DNA from: Enterocloster lavalensis | GTDB lineage: Bacteria; Bacillota; Clostridia; Lachnospirales; Lachnospiraceae | Length of the DNA: 64,000 nt | Reading direction: 5' to 3' | Assembly: GCF_902364025.1 (NCBI RefSeq) | Contig: NZ_CABJCG010000002.1 | Span: 310,001-374,000 of the forward strand | Shown here: positions 51,657 through 61,182 of the stretch, in pieces | Numbering within the stretch: position 1 is the first letter of the stretch | Layout: the number at the start of each line of letters is the position of its first letter | Position numbers and translations under genes: made by a program | Notes under the pieces: generated by a model | Told to the model about the DNA's origin: nothing | Databases searched by the model: none | Seen by the model: only the letters and a program-made list of their open reading frames with translations

Positions 51657-52667
51657 ATGGAAGATAAACGAATAGCGGAGGCCGTTTTGGAAGATACGGC
51701 GCTCTCGATCAGCGGTCTTCGCACCGGGATTCGGACAAAGGACGGCATATTGTATCCGGTGGACGGGGTTAGCCTTACCATTCCTAAGGGAAAGATTGTG
51801 GGATTGGTGGGGGAGAGTGGTTGTGGAAAGAGCATGATGGCCAATTCCATTATGAATCTTCTTCCGAGAAACGGGTATGTGGAGAAGGGCAGCATCCTTT
51901 TTAAGGGAATGGACCTGGCGGTCAGCCCGGATCATGAGAAGCGGAAGCTTTATGGGGACCGGATTACGCTGATTTTTCAGGACCCAATGACCAGCCTGAA
52001 CCCGGTTCTGCGGGTGGGCAGGCAGGTGGAAGAGGTGTTGAGACTCCACAAAACGCTCTCCCGGGAGGAGGCAAAGCACCAGGTAATTGAGATGTTCCGC
52101 AGTCTGGGGATTCCGGAGCCGGAAAAGCGCTATAACAGCTTTCCTCACCAGCTCAGCGGCGGACTGCGCCAGCGGGTGATGATCAGCGCTGCTATGATTT
52201 GCAGGCCCGATGTTTTGATTGCGGACGAGCCCACCACGGCTTTGGATGTGACCATCGAAGCGCAGATCCTGAGGTTGATGAAGCGGCTGCAGCGGGAGGA
52301 AAACACAGCAGTTCTTCTGATCACCCATGATCTGGGTGTTGTGGCGGAGGTGTGCGATTTAGTGTACGTGATGTACGGAGGAAAAATTGTGGAATCTGCT
52401 CCGGTGCGGGAACTGTTTCACAATCCGGTTCATCCTTATACACTGGGACTTCTGGGCTCTCTGCCCAGCCGGAATCAGGGACGCCGCTTAAAAAGCATAC
52501 CAGGCACGGTGCCGACGCTGAATCAGATGCCGGAGGGCTGCCGGTTTGCCCCGCGCTGCGAGAGCGTCAGGGCATGCTGCAAGGCAAACGCCCCAGAGAT
52601 GATGCGTGTGGGGGAGAACCATTATGCCGCCTGCTGGGCGAATGGAAAGGAGGGAACGCATGGATGA
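51657..52667 (+). CDS. Peptide ABC transporter ATPase, DppD-type (second system)
   Basis: 336 residues. Walker [10 protein letters not shown]-loop [12 protein letters not shown], signature LSGGLRQRV, Walker [17 protein letters not shown] switch, C-terminal [15 protein letters not shown]. Confidence 0.95.
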   Translation: MEDKRIAEAVLEDTALSISGLRTGIRTKDGILYPVDGVSLTIPKGKIVGLVGESGCGKSMMANSIMNLLPRNGYVEKGSILFKGMDLAVSPDHEKRKLYGDRITLIFQDPMTSLNPVLRVGRQVEEVLRLHKTLSREEAKHQVIEMFRSLGIPEPEKRYNSFPHQLSGGLRQRVMISAAMICRPDVLIADEPTTALDVTIEAQILRLMKRLQREENTAVLLITHDLGVVAEVCDLVYVMYGGKIVESAPVRELFHNPVHPYTLGLLGSLPSRNQGRRLKSIPGTVPTLNQMPEGCRFAPRCESVRACCKANAPEMMRVGENHYAACWANGKEGTHG

Positions 52668-53625
52668 TTCCCGGGATGTCCTGCTGAAGGGGCAGGGACT
52701 TGTAAAGGAATTTAAAATGGGGAAAAGTACAGTTCACGCTGTGGCCGATGTGGATATTGAGATCAGAACTGGAGAAACCTTAAGCCTGGTAGGAGAGAGC
52801 GGCTGCGGGAAGAGCACTCTGGGCCGGCTGCTGCTTGGACTTTTAAAACCGGATCAGGGGAAGATCTGGTTTGAGAACCGGGAATTGGTGTCTATGAAGC
52901 GCCGGGAATTTCAAAAGGTCCGACGGGATATCCAGTGCATTTTTCAGGATCCCTATTCCAGTCTGGATCCCAGGCTTTCCGTGGCCAACTCCATTGCCGA
53001 GCCGTTGTTGATCAACCGGGCGGGGACCCGGGAGGAGTGCATGAAGCGGGTGGATGAGCTTCTGGAGATCGTGGGGATTCCGGTAGAGTACAAGAACCGT
53101 TTTCCTCATCAGTTCAGCGGTGGGCAGAGACAGCGGATCGGAATTGCCCGGGCCCTGTCCCTGAACCCTAAGCTGATTGTCTGCGACGAGCCGGTGTCGG
53201 CTCTGGACGTGTCCATACAGGCGCAGATTCTCAACCTTCTGACTGAGCTTCAGGAGAGGATGGGGCTGACGTATCTGTTTATATCTCATGATCTTAATGT
53301 GGTGCGCTGTATTTCGGATCGGGTCTATATCATGTACCTTGGGTCGATCTGCGAGTATGGAGAGGCCGGGGAAATATTTGAACACCCCAGGCATCCCTAC
53401 ACGCATTTTCTGCTCAGCGCCGTGCCGGTGGTGGATCCGGACGACCGGAAAGAAGACAAGGAAATCATATCCGGCGAGATCCCCAGCCCGGTGAACCCGC
53501 CCTCCGGCTGCAAATTTCATACGAGGTGTCCGTACGCAGACAAGCTGTGCTCCGAAGCCGTTCCGCAATTCCGAACGGAAGGGGGACAGAGTTTCGCGTG
53601 CCACCATCCATTGGGCGGGGAGTAA
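52660..53625 (+). CDS. Peptide ABC transporter ATPase, DppF-type (second system)
   Basis: 321 residues from the ATG at 52660, overlapping DppD by 8 nt with AAGGAGGGA inside that gene. Walker [43 protein letters not shown]-terminal PPSGCKFHTRCPYADKLC. Its stop codon sits in the loop of the terminator. Confidence 0.95.
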   Translation: MDDSRDVLLKGQGLVKEFKMGKSTVHAVADVDIEIRTGETLSLVGESGCGKSTLGRLLLGLLKPDQGKIWFENRELVSMKRREFQKVRRDIQCIFQDPYSSLDPRLSVANSIAEPLLINRAGTREECMKRVDELLEIVGIPVEYKNRFPHQFSGGQRQRIGIARALSLNPKLIVCDEPVSALDVSIQAQILNLLTELQERMGLTYLFISHDLNVVRCISDRVYIMYLGSICEYGEAGEIFEHPRHPYTHFLLSAVPVVDPDDRKEDKEIISGEIPSPVNPPSGCKFHTRCPYADKLCSEAVPQFRTEGGQSFACHHPLGGE

Positions 53626-53640
53626 CCCCCGCCCCTTTTT
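53613..53640 (+). terminator. Terminator overlapping the DppF stop codon
   Basis: GGGCGGGG (53613-53620) pairs with CCCCGCCC (53627-53634); the TAA stop is in the loop; five T follow. Confidence 0.88.
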
Positions 53641-53663
53641 GCGTTTCTCTTATGGAAGTTCCC

Positions 53664-53692
53664 TTGTAGGAAAAGTGGGTTTGTGCTATGAT
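53664..53692 (+). promoter_or_regulatory. Promoter of the Crp/Fnr-type regulator
   Basis: TTGTAG (53664-53669), 17-bp spacer, TATGAT (53687-53692) with the TGC extension. Confidence 0.65.
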
Positions 53693-53727
53693 AGAGAATG
53701 CGGCGCCGACAATTTTGAGAAGGATGG

Positions 53728-54414
53728 GTGAGGGGAATGCAGTTGGATAAATCCAGTTTTACGATACCGAATAAGAGAAACGAGGCATTGGAGGAGCTGA
53801 TCCGCGAAAATTCCACATGCGTTACCTATCCGGCCAAGCGCGTTTTCCTGGAGCCGGGCATGGAGCCGCAGGGGGTGTATTATATCGCGGAGGGGCGCAC
53901 GAGGCATTACATGATGGCGGGCGACGGCACGGAGAAGATCCTTTATACCTTGTCTGCGGGCTGGTTCTATGGGGAGACGCCCGTGTCCCTGCAGGAGCCA
54001 ACCGGCCTGTTTTCCAAGGCGGAGGTGAAAACGCAGATTTATATTATTCCGCTGTATACCTACGAGCGCCTGGTGGATACCAACAAGATGTTCCGGGACG
54101 CCATTATGGAAAATATTCTGAAAAAGATGCTGATTCTGCGCCACGAGATTGAGAACCTGACCTTCAACTCCTGTAAGGACCGCCTGAAACGGCTGTTCTG
54201 CTCCACAGCGGATACGGACCGGCTCATCGACGGCGGCTGGTACAAACTGAAGGTACATTATACCCAGTATGAGCTGAGCACGATTATCGGCGGCGCGCGG
54301 GTTACGATCAGCAAACTGATCAACGAGCTGTGCGACGAGGGATTTATCCGGATGCTGAACCGGAATGTCCAGGTGAACCAGGAAGAGTACCGGAAATTTA
54401 TGGAAAATAGTTGA
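53728..54414 (+). CDS. Crp/Fnr-family transcriptional regulator
   Basis: 228 residues if the GTG at 53728 is used (GAGAAGG just upstream); an ATG at 53737 is the alternative. The N-terminal cyclic-nucleotide-binding fold (RVFLEPGMEPQGVYYIAEGRTRHYMM, GWFYGETP) is followed by a winged HTH, YELSTIIGGARVTISKLINELCDEGFI. No N-terminal Cys cluster, so not an oxygen sensor of the FNR kind; the effector is probably a small organic molecule. It precedes the aldolase/TAXI cluster and likely controls it. Confidence 0.88.
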   Translation: MRGMQLDKSSFTIPNKRNEALEELIRENSTCVTYPAKRVFLEPGMEPQGVYYIAEGRTRHYMMAGDGTEKILYTLSAGWFYGETPVSLQEPTGLFSKAEVKTQIYIIPLYTYERLVDTNKMFRDAIMENILKKMLILRHEIENLTFNSCKDRLKRLFCSTADTDRLIDGGWYKLKVHYTQYELSTIIGGARVTISKLINELCDEGFIRMLNRNVQVNQEEYRKFMENS

Positions 54415-54455
54415 TTGGATGTTTCGTGGAAATCGATAAAATAAAATGCTGACAG

Positions 54456-54490
54456 AGAACCTGTGCCCGGATGGCATGGGTTCTTTTTTG
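54456..54490 (+). terminator. Intrinsic terminator of the regulator gene
   Basis: 12-bp stem AGAACCTGTGCC (54456-54467) with its partner at 54473-54484 (two wobble pairs), five-base loop, then T run. Confidence 0.8.
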
Positions 54491-54819
54491 AATACAACGG
54501 GTGGACGGCGCATTCTGCTGCGATCTTTACACTTTTTTAACGCCAATAAATTGCGCAATTTCAATGGATATTATTTGTAAAAACCATAAAAATAAATAAA
54601 ATATATGATAATTCAAGCGGAGAAAGCAATAAAAAAGCTCTTTGTAATTAAAAATAGAGAATCGTCTCTGAATTTAAGTAACATAGTATGCAATGAATCC
54701 ATTTTATCATTGTAAGCTATCGAGTAGAAAACTTGTGATATCTGTGCAAAAATAGGGTCATCAAACGGAAAGTCCATACAAAATGGACAACATAAAATGA
54801 GAAGGAAGGTAATGTTATT
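54491..54819 (+). other. AT-rich leader region of the aldolase operon
   Basis: About 330 bp without a gene. It should hold the promoter and regulator site for the operon starting at 54820, but no promoter matches well. A CTTGTGATATCTGTGCAA stretch at about 54733-54750 loosely resembles a Crp-type half-palindrome. Confidence 0.3.
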
Positions 54820-55737
54820 ATGATGAATTTACAAGGCTCCTGGGTGGCAATGCCCACACCGTTCACAGAGGACAACAAAATCGATTTCAAGGGCTTTGAG
54901 ACCCTGATCAATCGCCAGATCAAATACGGCACGTCCCAGCTGTTTATCCTTGGCTCCGCAGGCGAGGTGACGCTGCTGACCCAGGAGGAGAAGGAAGCCA
55001 TCGTCAAAGAAGTGATTCAGATGACAAAGGGCAAAATTCCGGTGTTCTTCAGCGCCGCGTCCTTCACCACGGACGCCAGCGTGGCTTTTGCACAGTATTG
55101 TGAGAAGCAGGGCGCGGACGGCGTCGTGTTCACGGTTCCGCCCTACGTGCTGATCAACCAGACTGCGGCCCACATCCATCTGGACACCTGCATGAGCGCG
55201 GTGGACATTCCCTGCGGTATCTACAACAACCCCTCCCGCCTCGGGGTTCAGGTGATGCCCGAGACCATCAAGAAGCTGTCCGACGCCCACAGCAATTTCG
55301 TGGTGGACAAGGAAGCTCTCCCCAGCGTGGAGCAGCTGGTACAGGTGCAGAGGCTGTGCCAGGGTAAGGTGAAGATCATGTGCTGCGATTTCCCCAAATA
55401 TTCCATCGTGCTTCCCACGCTGGCGGTGGGCGGAACCGGCACGGCCAATATCGGCGGAAACATTATCCCCGAGGAGGCGGCTATGTACTCCCGTCCCTGG
55501 ACGGACATGAAGATCATTGAGGAGTGCCGCGAGGGTTATTTCAAGTGGTTCCCGCTGTTACAGGCCCTGTACACCTTCTCGAATCCCGTGGTGATCAAGG
55601 CGGCGCTGAACGTTTTAGGCCTGCCGGGCGGACATTTGAGAAAGCCCTATCAGGATTTCGGCGGCCAGAAGCTGGCGGATCTGGAGAAGCTCATGGGCGA
55701 GATGGGCGTGATCGACAAATACGGCGTGAAGTCATAA
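54820..55737 (+). CDS. Dihydrodipicolinate synthase/N-acetylneuraminate lyase-family aldolase
   Basis: 305 residues. TIM-barrel class I aldolase: GSAGEVTLLTQEEKEAI, proton-relay Tyr in CGIYNNPSR, and the Schiff-base Lys in FVVDKEALPS. The VDKEA context differs from the GxKxxSGD of DapA, so a catabolic 2-keto acid aldolase is more likely than lysine synthesis. First gene of an operon with a redox flavoprotein and a TAXI-TRAP importer for an organic acid. AAGGAAGG precedes the start. Confidence 0.9.
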   Translation: MMNLQGSWVAMPTPFTEDNKIDFKGFETLINRQIKYGTSQLFILGSAGEVTLLTQEEKEAIVKEVIQMTKGKIPVFFSAASFTTDASVAFAQYCEKQGADGVVFTVPPYVLINQTAAHIHLDTCMSAVDIPCGIYNNPSRLGVQVMPETIKKLSDAHSNFVVDKEALPSVEQLVQVQRLCQGKVKIMCCDFPKYSIVLPTLAVGGTGTANIGGNIIPEEAAMYSRPWTDMKIIEECREGYFKWFPLLQALYTFSNPVVIKAALNVLGLPGGHLRKPYQDFGGQKLADLEKLMGEMGVIDKYGVKS

Positions 55738-55761
55738 GAATCGGTGGCAGGAGGTCATTTC

Positions 55762-57129
55762 ATGGCGGAAAAGTTAATTGTAATCGGAGGTACGGCGGCT
55801 GGTCTGAGCGCCGCCTCCAAGGCGAAGCGCGTGAAGCCGGAGCTGGAGATCCAGGTGTTTGAGAAATCCGGCTATATCAGCTACGGGGCCTGCGGCCTGC
55901 CCTATTTTGTGGGTGGGATGATTGCGGAGCCGGATGATCTGGTGGCGGTGAACGCGGAAACGATGCGGAATAAACGGGGAATCCCCACTTGGATTCACCA
56001 TGAGGTGACTTCCATCAACCGCGGGGAGAAAACCGTGGCGGTAAAGAATCTGGATACTGGGGAGGAACGCATACACCCCTACGATAAACTGGTGATCGCC
56101 ACCGGCGCGGTTCCGGCGGCCCCGCCGATTCCGGGAATTCACTCCGAGGGAGTCTATTACCTGAGAACGGTGGAGGACGGAATCCGCCTGAAGGCTACAG
56201 TGCAGCGGGAGGCCAAAAGCGCCGTTATCATCGGCGGCGGTTTCATCGGCCTGGAGCTGGCTGAAGAGTTGACACTGTCTGGGGTCAGTGTTACGATTTT
56301 TGAGCAGCTTCCCAGACTACTGCCCTTTCTGGATCCGGTGTTTTCCCAGAGCGTGCTGGAAAATCTGGAACGCCACGGGGTGAAGGTCCACACGGGAACC
56401 GGGGTGGCGGAGATTCTCACTCAGGACGGCAGGGCGCGCTGGGTGCGCACGCCGCAGGGCGAAACGCTGGAAACGGATTTCGTGCTGGTGTCCGCCGGAG
56501 TGAAGCCCGCTTCCGGTTTGGCCGGACAGGCGGGGCTTACCCTGGGTCTGAAGGGAGCGATTGTGGTGGATGACGAGATGCGCACCAGCGACCCGGACAT
56601 CTGGGCCTGCGGGGACTGCGTGCAGATGAAGCAGCTGATTACCGGGGAACCGGTCTATGTGCCTCTCGGCACCACGGCCAACAAGCAGGGGCGCATCGCG
56701 GGCGGCAACGTGGCGGGCGGCCATGACACCTTCAAAGGTGTGCTCGGTTCCACGGTGACCAAGGTGTTTGAGCAGTACATCGCGTCCACTGGCCTTTCCC
56801 TGGAACAGGCGGAGGCCGCCGGGTATCAGGCGGTTTCCACCATAATCACCAAAATGGACCGGGCCTCCTACTATCCGGGTGGCCGGGACAATCAGATCTG
56901 TCTGATCTTTGACCGGAAAACGGGGCGTCTTTTGGGCGCGCAGGGCATCGGCAGCGAGAGCATCGCCGGGCGCATCAATGTGCTGGCAACCGCCATTACC
57001 TGTGGTATGACCGTGGAGGCGGTAAATGAACTGGATCTGGTCTACGCGCCGCCGGTGGCTCCGGTTTATGATCCGATTCTGATCGCAGCCAGCCAGGCTG
57101 TGAAAAAAGTAGAAAAGCAGGTGAAATGA
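55762..57129 (+). CDS. CoA-disulfide reductase / NADH oxidase-type flavoprotein
   Basis: 455 residues from the ATG at 55762 (AGGAGG 7 nt before). FAD fold IVIGGTAAGLSAASKAKR, single redox Cys44 in SYGACGLPYF as in CoA-disulfide reductase, NADH fold AVIIGGGFIGLELAEEL, FAD site DIWACGDCVQ, and the dimerisation domain with GVLGSTVTKVF. It may keep CoA thiols reduced or serve as an NADH oxidase; its role with the aldolase is not evident. Confidence 0.9.
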   Translation: MAEKLIVIGGTAAGLSAASKAKRVKPELEIQVFEKSGYISYGACGLPYFVGGMIAEPDDLVAVNAETMRNKRGIPTWIHHEVTSINRGEKTVAVKNLDTGEERIHPYDKLVIATGAVPAAPPIPGIHSEGVYYLRTVEDGIRLKATVQREAKSAVIIGGGFIGLELAEELTLSGVSVTIFEQLPRLLPFLDPVFSQSVLENLERHGVKVHTGTGVAEILTQDGRARWVRTPQGETLETDFVLVSAGVKPASGLAGQAGLTLGLKGAIVVDDEMRTSDPDIWACGDCVQMKQLITGEPVYVPLGTTANKQGRIAGGNVAGGHDTFKGVLGSTVTKVFEQYIASTGLSLEQAEAAGYQAVSTIITKMDRASYYPGGRDNQICLIFDRKTGRLLGAQGIGSESIAGRINVLATAITCGMTVEAVNELDLVYAPPVAPVYDPILIAASQAVKKVEKQVK

Positions 57130-57530
57130 TGGGGCAGATTTACGAGGTTACGGTGAAGACCGGGGAGGATATCAAGGCGGTTGTCACGGATTACGTGCTG
57201 GGACAGGGCTGGGAGAGCGTGTACATTACCGGAGCGGTCGGCTCGGTGATCGGCATGTCCTACACCACGCCGGTACGGGACCAGCTGCCCCTTGTGACCG
57301 CCTCCCAGCCGGCTGAGGGAGCGGCGGAGGTGCTGTCCCTCACCGGCGAGGTGATGAAGCGGGAGAAAATGGACCCGGCGCTGCAAAGCGTCTACAAGGA
57401 CACGGAGTGCCCGCTGTTTGTACATATCCATATCAGCTGTGCGCATCGGGACGGCTCGGTTCGGGGCGGCGGCCTGGCGGCCGGAAACGCGTTCCGCTCA
57501 CTGCGCATTTTCATGACCCCGCTGGGGTAG
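57126..57530 (+). CDS. PPC-domain (DUF296) protein
   Basis: 134 residues; overlaps the flavoprotein end by 4 nt (ATGATG, two possible starts). PPC domain signs: VTVKTGEDIKAVVTDYVLGQGWESVYITGAVGSV and VHIHISCAHRDGSVRGGGLAAGN. These trimeric small proteins are AT-hook partners in plants; the bacterial function is unknown. The usual GGHL is GGGL here. Confidence 0.8.
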   Translation: MMGQIYEVTVKTGEDIKAVVTDYVLGQGWESVYITGAVGSVIGMSYTTPVRDQLPLVTASQPAEGAAEVLSLTGEVMKREKMDPALQSVYKDTECPLFVHIHISCAHRDGSVRGGGLAAGNAFRSLRIFMTPLG

Positions 57531-57588
57531 AAGCGATCAGGGCGGGCAGGACCCGCTGCAGTAAACGACTAAGAGGAGGAATTTTGAA

Positions 57589-58683
57589 ATGAAGAAAAAT
57601 TGGTTGGCATTGATACTTGCAGGTGCAATGGCATTTTCCATGACTGCGTGCGGTGGATCTTCCGGGACGGCCACGACGGCAGGCGGAGGGGATACGGCGG
57701 CAAAAGAGGAGAGCGCTGCGGCTGCGGACCAGGGGGATCAGGCTGTGGGTGAAGGCATTGAAAAGCCGTCCTCGCCCCTGCGGTATTCTCTGGGAACCAG
57801 CTCTTCCGGCGGTAACTTTTACCTGGTGGGCGGGGGAATCGCAACGATTCTGAACAATTCCCTGCCGGATTATTTTGTGATTACTTCGGAGGAGACCGGC
57901 GGTTCCACCGCCAACCTGACCATGATCCAGAACGGCGAAATGGAGGTGGGAATCGCTATGACCTCATCCCTGGCCGAAGCGAAGGAGGGAACTGCGGAGT
58001 GGACCGGAGGCCCCATGGACAAGGTGAGGGGGATGGTGGCCCTGTATCCGTCCTATATGACGATGTATGCGCTCTCTTCATCGGGAATTAAAAATATCAG
58101 CGATTTTAACGGCAAAATCGTAGGCCTTGGTTCCAAAGGTGCCGCTATGGACAGCGTGTTGCGTACTGCATTTGACAAGATGGGCGTAAAACCGGCTTCT
58201 ATCTACAACGACGGACACGGGGCTACCGCCTCTGCTGTGGCAGATGGACAGGTGGATGCGGCGGTGTTGTTCTCCTTCCCGCCCTTTGCGGCGATCTCCG
58301 AATTGGAGGCTACCCAGGAGCTGACCTTTATCGGCCTGACACCGGAGGAGCAGAAGCAGTTGACCGATATGTATCCCTTCTATACGGCGGCTACCATGCC
58401 GGCCGGCTCTTACAAGGGCGCTACGGAGGATGTTCCCACTGTAACCGAGTGGAATATGCTGGTGTGCAGCAGCGAGGTGCCGGAGGATTACATTTATCTG
58501 ATGACCAAGACGCTGCTGGAGAACAATCCCCAGCTGATGGAAATCCACAAGAGCCTGGAATACTGCACGGCGGAGAACATTTTAAACTACAATGTGCCGC
58601 TCCATGCAGGCACGGTGCGCTATCTGCAGGAAGTCGGAGTGAATGTGCCGGACGAGCTGATTCCGCCTGAGTACCAGAAATAA
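57589..58683 (+). CDS. TAXI-family TRAP transporter solute receptor (lipoprotein)
   Basis: 364 residues. Lipobox SMTAC then a Gly/Ala-rich linker. TAXI pattern: YSLGTSSSGGNFYLVGGGIATILNN, EETGGSTANLTMIQNGEMEVGIAMTSS, DGQVDAAVLFSFPPFAAISEL. Receptor for the fused permease next to it; ligand probably a carboxylate. Confidence 0.92.
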   Translation: MKKNWLALILAGAMAFSMTACGGSSGTATTAGGGDTAAKEESAAAADQGDQAVGEGIEKPSSPLRYSLGTSSSGGNFYLVGGGIATILNNSLPDYFVITSEETGGSTANLTMIQNGEMEVGIAMTSSLAEAKEGTAEWTGGPMDKVRGMVALYPSYMTMYALSSSGIKNISDFNGKIVGLGSKGAAMDSVLRTAFDKMGVKPASIYNDGHGATASAVADGQVDAAVLFSFPPFAAISELEATQELTFIGLTPEEQKQLTDMYPFYTAATMPAGSYKGATEDVPTVTEWNMLVCSSEVPEDYIYLMTKTLLENNPQLMEIHKSLEYCTAENILNYNVPLHAGTVRYLQEVGVNVPDELIPPEYQK

Positions 58684-58713
58684 TTCCCGTTTCCGACGCT
58701 AAAGGAGGACTTG

Positions 58714-60612
58714 ATGGATAAGAAATTTACATACCAGAAGGTGGTTACAGTGGTCTGCATGCTGGTGTCACTCTTTGCCGTGATCATCCATGTGGGGAAC
58801 TATACCACGTTTACAATGCCCAGCATCCTGTTTTACGCCTGGCATCTTCTGATCGGACTAGTGCTGATTTTTCTTTATAAACCTCTGGGCGGCAGCAAGG
58901 AGCTGTCGCCCGGGCTGCGGACTCTGGGCAGGGTGGTGGACTGGGTTCTGATCGCTCTGACCGCAGTCGTGAGCTTTTACGTGATTTTCAACTTTGAGAC
59001 CTATACCACCACCATGCAGAACAACATGATGACAAAGGAACTGTATGTATTTGGAATCATTATCACCCTGCTGGTGCTGGAGGCGGGGCGGAGAATGCTG
59101 GGAAACGTGCTGCCCATTATCGCCATCGTGGCTATTATTTACGCGTTGACGGGCGATAAGATTCCAGGGCTGTTCGGGCACCGGGGCTATAGTATGCAGC
59201 GGGTGGTTCTGGCAATATTCAGTGACCGAGGCGTCTATGGCACGCCCATTGGAACTTCGGCCACTAATGTTTACCTGTTCCTGTTGTTTGCAGCCTTCCT
59301 GTCGGTATCCGGCGCGGATATCATTTTCCAGAATATCGCCATCGCGGCGGCCGGAAGAAAACGGGGCGGCCCGGCGAAAATGGCGGTAATCGCCAGCGCG
59401 TTCTTCGGGACTATTTCCGGTAGCTGCGTGGCCAACGTGGTGAGCACCGGCGCGTTTACCATTCCTCTGATGAAGCGCAACGGTTATCCAAAGAAGTTCG
59501 CCGGGGCGGTGGAGGCGGTTGCGTCCACCGGCGGCCAGATCATGCCTCCCATTATGGGAGCGGCGGCCTTCGTGCTGTCGGACGTGGCGGGAGTTCCTTA
59601 CGCGGAGGTCTGTATTGCGGCGATTCTGCCCGCGCTGATGTATTATATCTGCCTGGTTAAAATGGTGGATCTGGAAGCGGTGAAACACAACCTGGCCGGG
59701 CTGAGTGAGGACGAGGTTCCCAATCTGAAGGAGTCTCTGGCCAGAGGAATGAAGCTGTTTATCCCGGTCGGCGTGCTGCTGTTTATGATGTTGGGGATGA
59801 AGACCACGCCCATGAAGGCGGCTATTTTTGCCACTGCTGCGATTCTGGTTACGGGAGTTTTGGATTCCAAAGATCGGATGACCGTAAAAGGGGTGGTGGA
59901 CGGCGCTGTGGCGGCTGGAAAATCTCTCTGTTCCGTTGTGGCGGCTTGTTCCACTGCGGGAATTGTGGTGGCGGTGTTCTCCCTGACCGGCCTGGGCCTT
60001 AAATTCTCCAACTTTATTGTGCAGCTGGGCAGCAATTCTCTGATCCCCAGCCTGATTCTGGCCATGCTGGTGTGCGCGATCCTGGGCATGGGCCTGCCCA
60101 CCACGGCGGCCTACATTGTCTGCGCCACCGCCATTGCGCCCGCTCTGACGGGGCTTGGGCTGCCGATTCTGGCGGCGCACCTGTTCCTGCTGTATTTCGC
60201 GTCCATCTCGGCGATCACGCCGCCGGTGGCGGTTGCCTCCTACGCGGCGGCCGGTATTGCGGAGGAAAATCCCATGAAGGTGGGGCTGCAGGCGGTGAAG
60301 CTGGGAATCACGGGATTTATCCTTCCCTTCGCCTTCGCGCTGAACCCGGATTATATCACCTTCGGGTGGAATCTGCAGACGCTTCTGACCTGGATCTCCG
60401 GTATGGTGGTCTGCTATTCCCTGGCGATTATGCTGCAGGGATATGTGGAGAGCCGGATTACCGTGTTGGAGCGGTTGGCTTATCTGGCTGTGATCGTGTT
60501 AGCCATTACGCCATATATGGTGAATTCTCTGATCGGATTTGTGCTGTTCGCCGCGCTGTACGGCTTCCGTAAATGGCAGGCGAAACGCGCGCCTCAACTG
60601 GCTTCCTCTTAG
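58714..60612 (+). CDS. TRAP transporter fused permease (DctQM-type, TAXI-associated)
   Basis: 632 residues from the ATG at 58714 (AAAGGAGG before it). The N-terminal four-helix DctQ-like part (to about 130) is fused to a DctM-like 12-helix part with ASAFFGTISGSCVANVVSTGAFTIPLMKR, ASTGGQIMPPIMGAAAFV and a second GMGLPTTAAYIV hairpin. Uses an ion gradient, not ATP. End of operon; a weak CCCCGGAT hairpin lies at about 60641-60660. Confidence 0.94.
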   Translation: MDKKFTYQKVVTVVCMLVSLFAVIIHVGNYTTFTMPSILFYAWHLLIGLVLIFLYKPLGGSKELSPGLRTLGRVVDWVLIALTAVVSFYVIFNFETYTTTMQNNMMTKELYVFGIIITLLVLEAGRRMLGNVLPIIAIVAIIYALTGDKIPGLFGHRGYSMQRVVLAIFSDRGVYGTPIGTSATNVYLFLLFAAFLSVSGADIIFQNIAIAAAGRKRGGPAKMAVIASAFFGTISGSCVANVVSTGAFTIPLMKRNGYPKKFAGAVEAVASTGGQIMPPIMGAAAFVLSDVAGVPYAEVCIAAILPALMYYICLVKMVDLEAVKHNLAGLSEDEVPNLKESLARGMKLFIPVGVLLFMMLGMKTTPMKAAIFATAAILVTGVLDSKDRMTVKGVVDGAVAAGKSLCSVVAACSTAGIVVAVFSLTGLGLKFSNFIVQLGSNSLIPSLILAMLVCAILGMGLPTTAAYIVCATAIAPALTGLGLPILAAHLFLLYFASISAITPPVAVASYAAAGIAEENPMKVGLQAVKLGITGFILPFAFALNPDYITFGWNLQTLLTWISGMVVCYSLAIMLQGYVESRITVLERLAYLAVIVLAITPYMVNSLIGFVLFAALYGFRKWQAKRAPQLASS

Positions 60613-60712
60613 TATTTTGCATTATAGATGTGAGTATGGGCCCCGGATGGATATCCGGGGTCTGTATTCGTTTGGGGTGGAGGAAAATGGATAAAACATA
60701 AAGTTGATTATG

Positions 60713-60741
60713 TTGTATTAGGTTATCCGTTATGCTAAAAT
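60713..60741 (+). promoter_or_regulatory. Promoter of toxin unit 1
   Basis: TTGTAT (60713-60718), 17-bp spacer, TAAAAT (60736-60741) with TGC before it. A second TATAAT lies at 60749. In unit 2 the matching -10 is altered (TAAGGC) though TATAAT at 61112 is kept. Confidence 0.5.
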
Positions 60742-60819
60742 GAAGGGGTATAATTGAACAGAGTACAGAGGATAGACTGATGATGGCCTTCGGAAATAAA
60801 ACGAAGGAGGAGGTATGAT

Positions 60820-60903
60820 GTGAGTACACTTGAAGTATTGACATTGGTGCTCGTGATTTTCGCGGCGCTGACTTACATAGACAATCATCAGAATCGAAAA
60901 TGA
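60820..60903 (+). CDS. 27-residue holin-like type I toxin, copy 1
   Basis: GTG start at 60820 after AAGGAGGAGG. The peptide MSTLEVLTLVLVIFAAL then TYIDNHQNRK is one membrane helix with a short charged tail, the pattern of the small holin-like toxins of Firmicute type I systems (TxpA-like). Its stop lies at the foot of a strong hairpin shared with a convergent antisense RNA. Confidence 0.75.
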   Translation: MSTLEVLTLVLVIFAALTYIDNHQNRK

Positions 60904-60999
60904 GCTATCCTCTACTGGCATAGAGGATAGCTCGTAACTGAAAATTACGCCTTATCCGAAGTGCGGTCATCGGACTCCTACTGTCCTTTGATTACTTCT
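60897..60999 (-). ncRNA. Predicted antisense antitoxin RNA, copy 1
   Basis: Minus-strand promoter at 61034-61006 would start an RNA near 60999. It reads into the toxin 3' end and meets the 13-bp hairpin GAGCTATCCTCTA / TAGAGGATAGCTC (60902-60933) followed by TTTT, a plausible terminator. The result is an RNA of about 100 nt overlapping the toxin mRNA 3' end, the TxpA/RatA arrangement. Confidence 0.6.
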
Positions 61000-61005
61000 A
61001 AGTAA

Positions 61006-61034
61006 ATTATACAAGGGGTGCTTGAATTTTTCAA
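61006..61034 (-). promoter_or_regulatory. Antisense RNA promoter, copy 1
   Basis: Minus strand TTGAAA (61034-61029), 17-bp spacer, TATAAT (61011-61006): strong promoter pointing at the toxin gene. Confidence 0.75.
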
Positions 61035-61182
61035 GTACCCCTTTGAAATTTTTATCTATCATAATTTATGTTATGTTGTATTTTACGCCTCGCTATGCTA
61101 AGGCGAGGGGGTATAATCGAACGGAGTACAGAGGATAGACTGATGATGGCCTTCGGAAATAAATCGAAGAAGGAACTATGGT

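Noticed and set aside
58858..60180. 440-codon minus-strand frame opposite the TRAP permease
   Set aside because: His/Gln/Asn-rich antisense frame to a well-supported membrane protein; no start signals.
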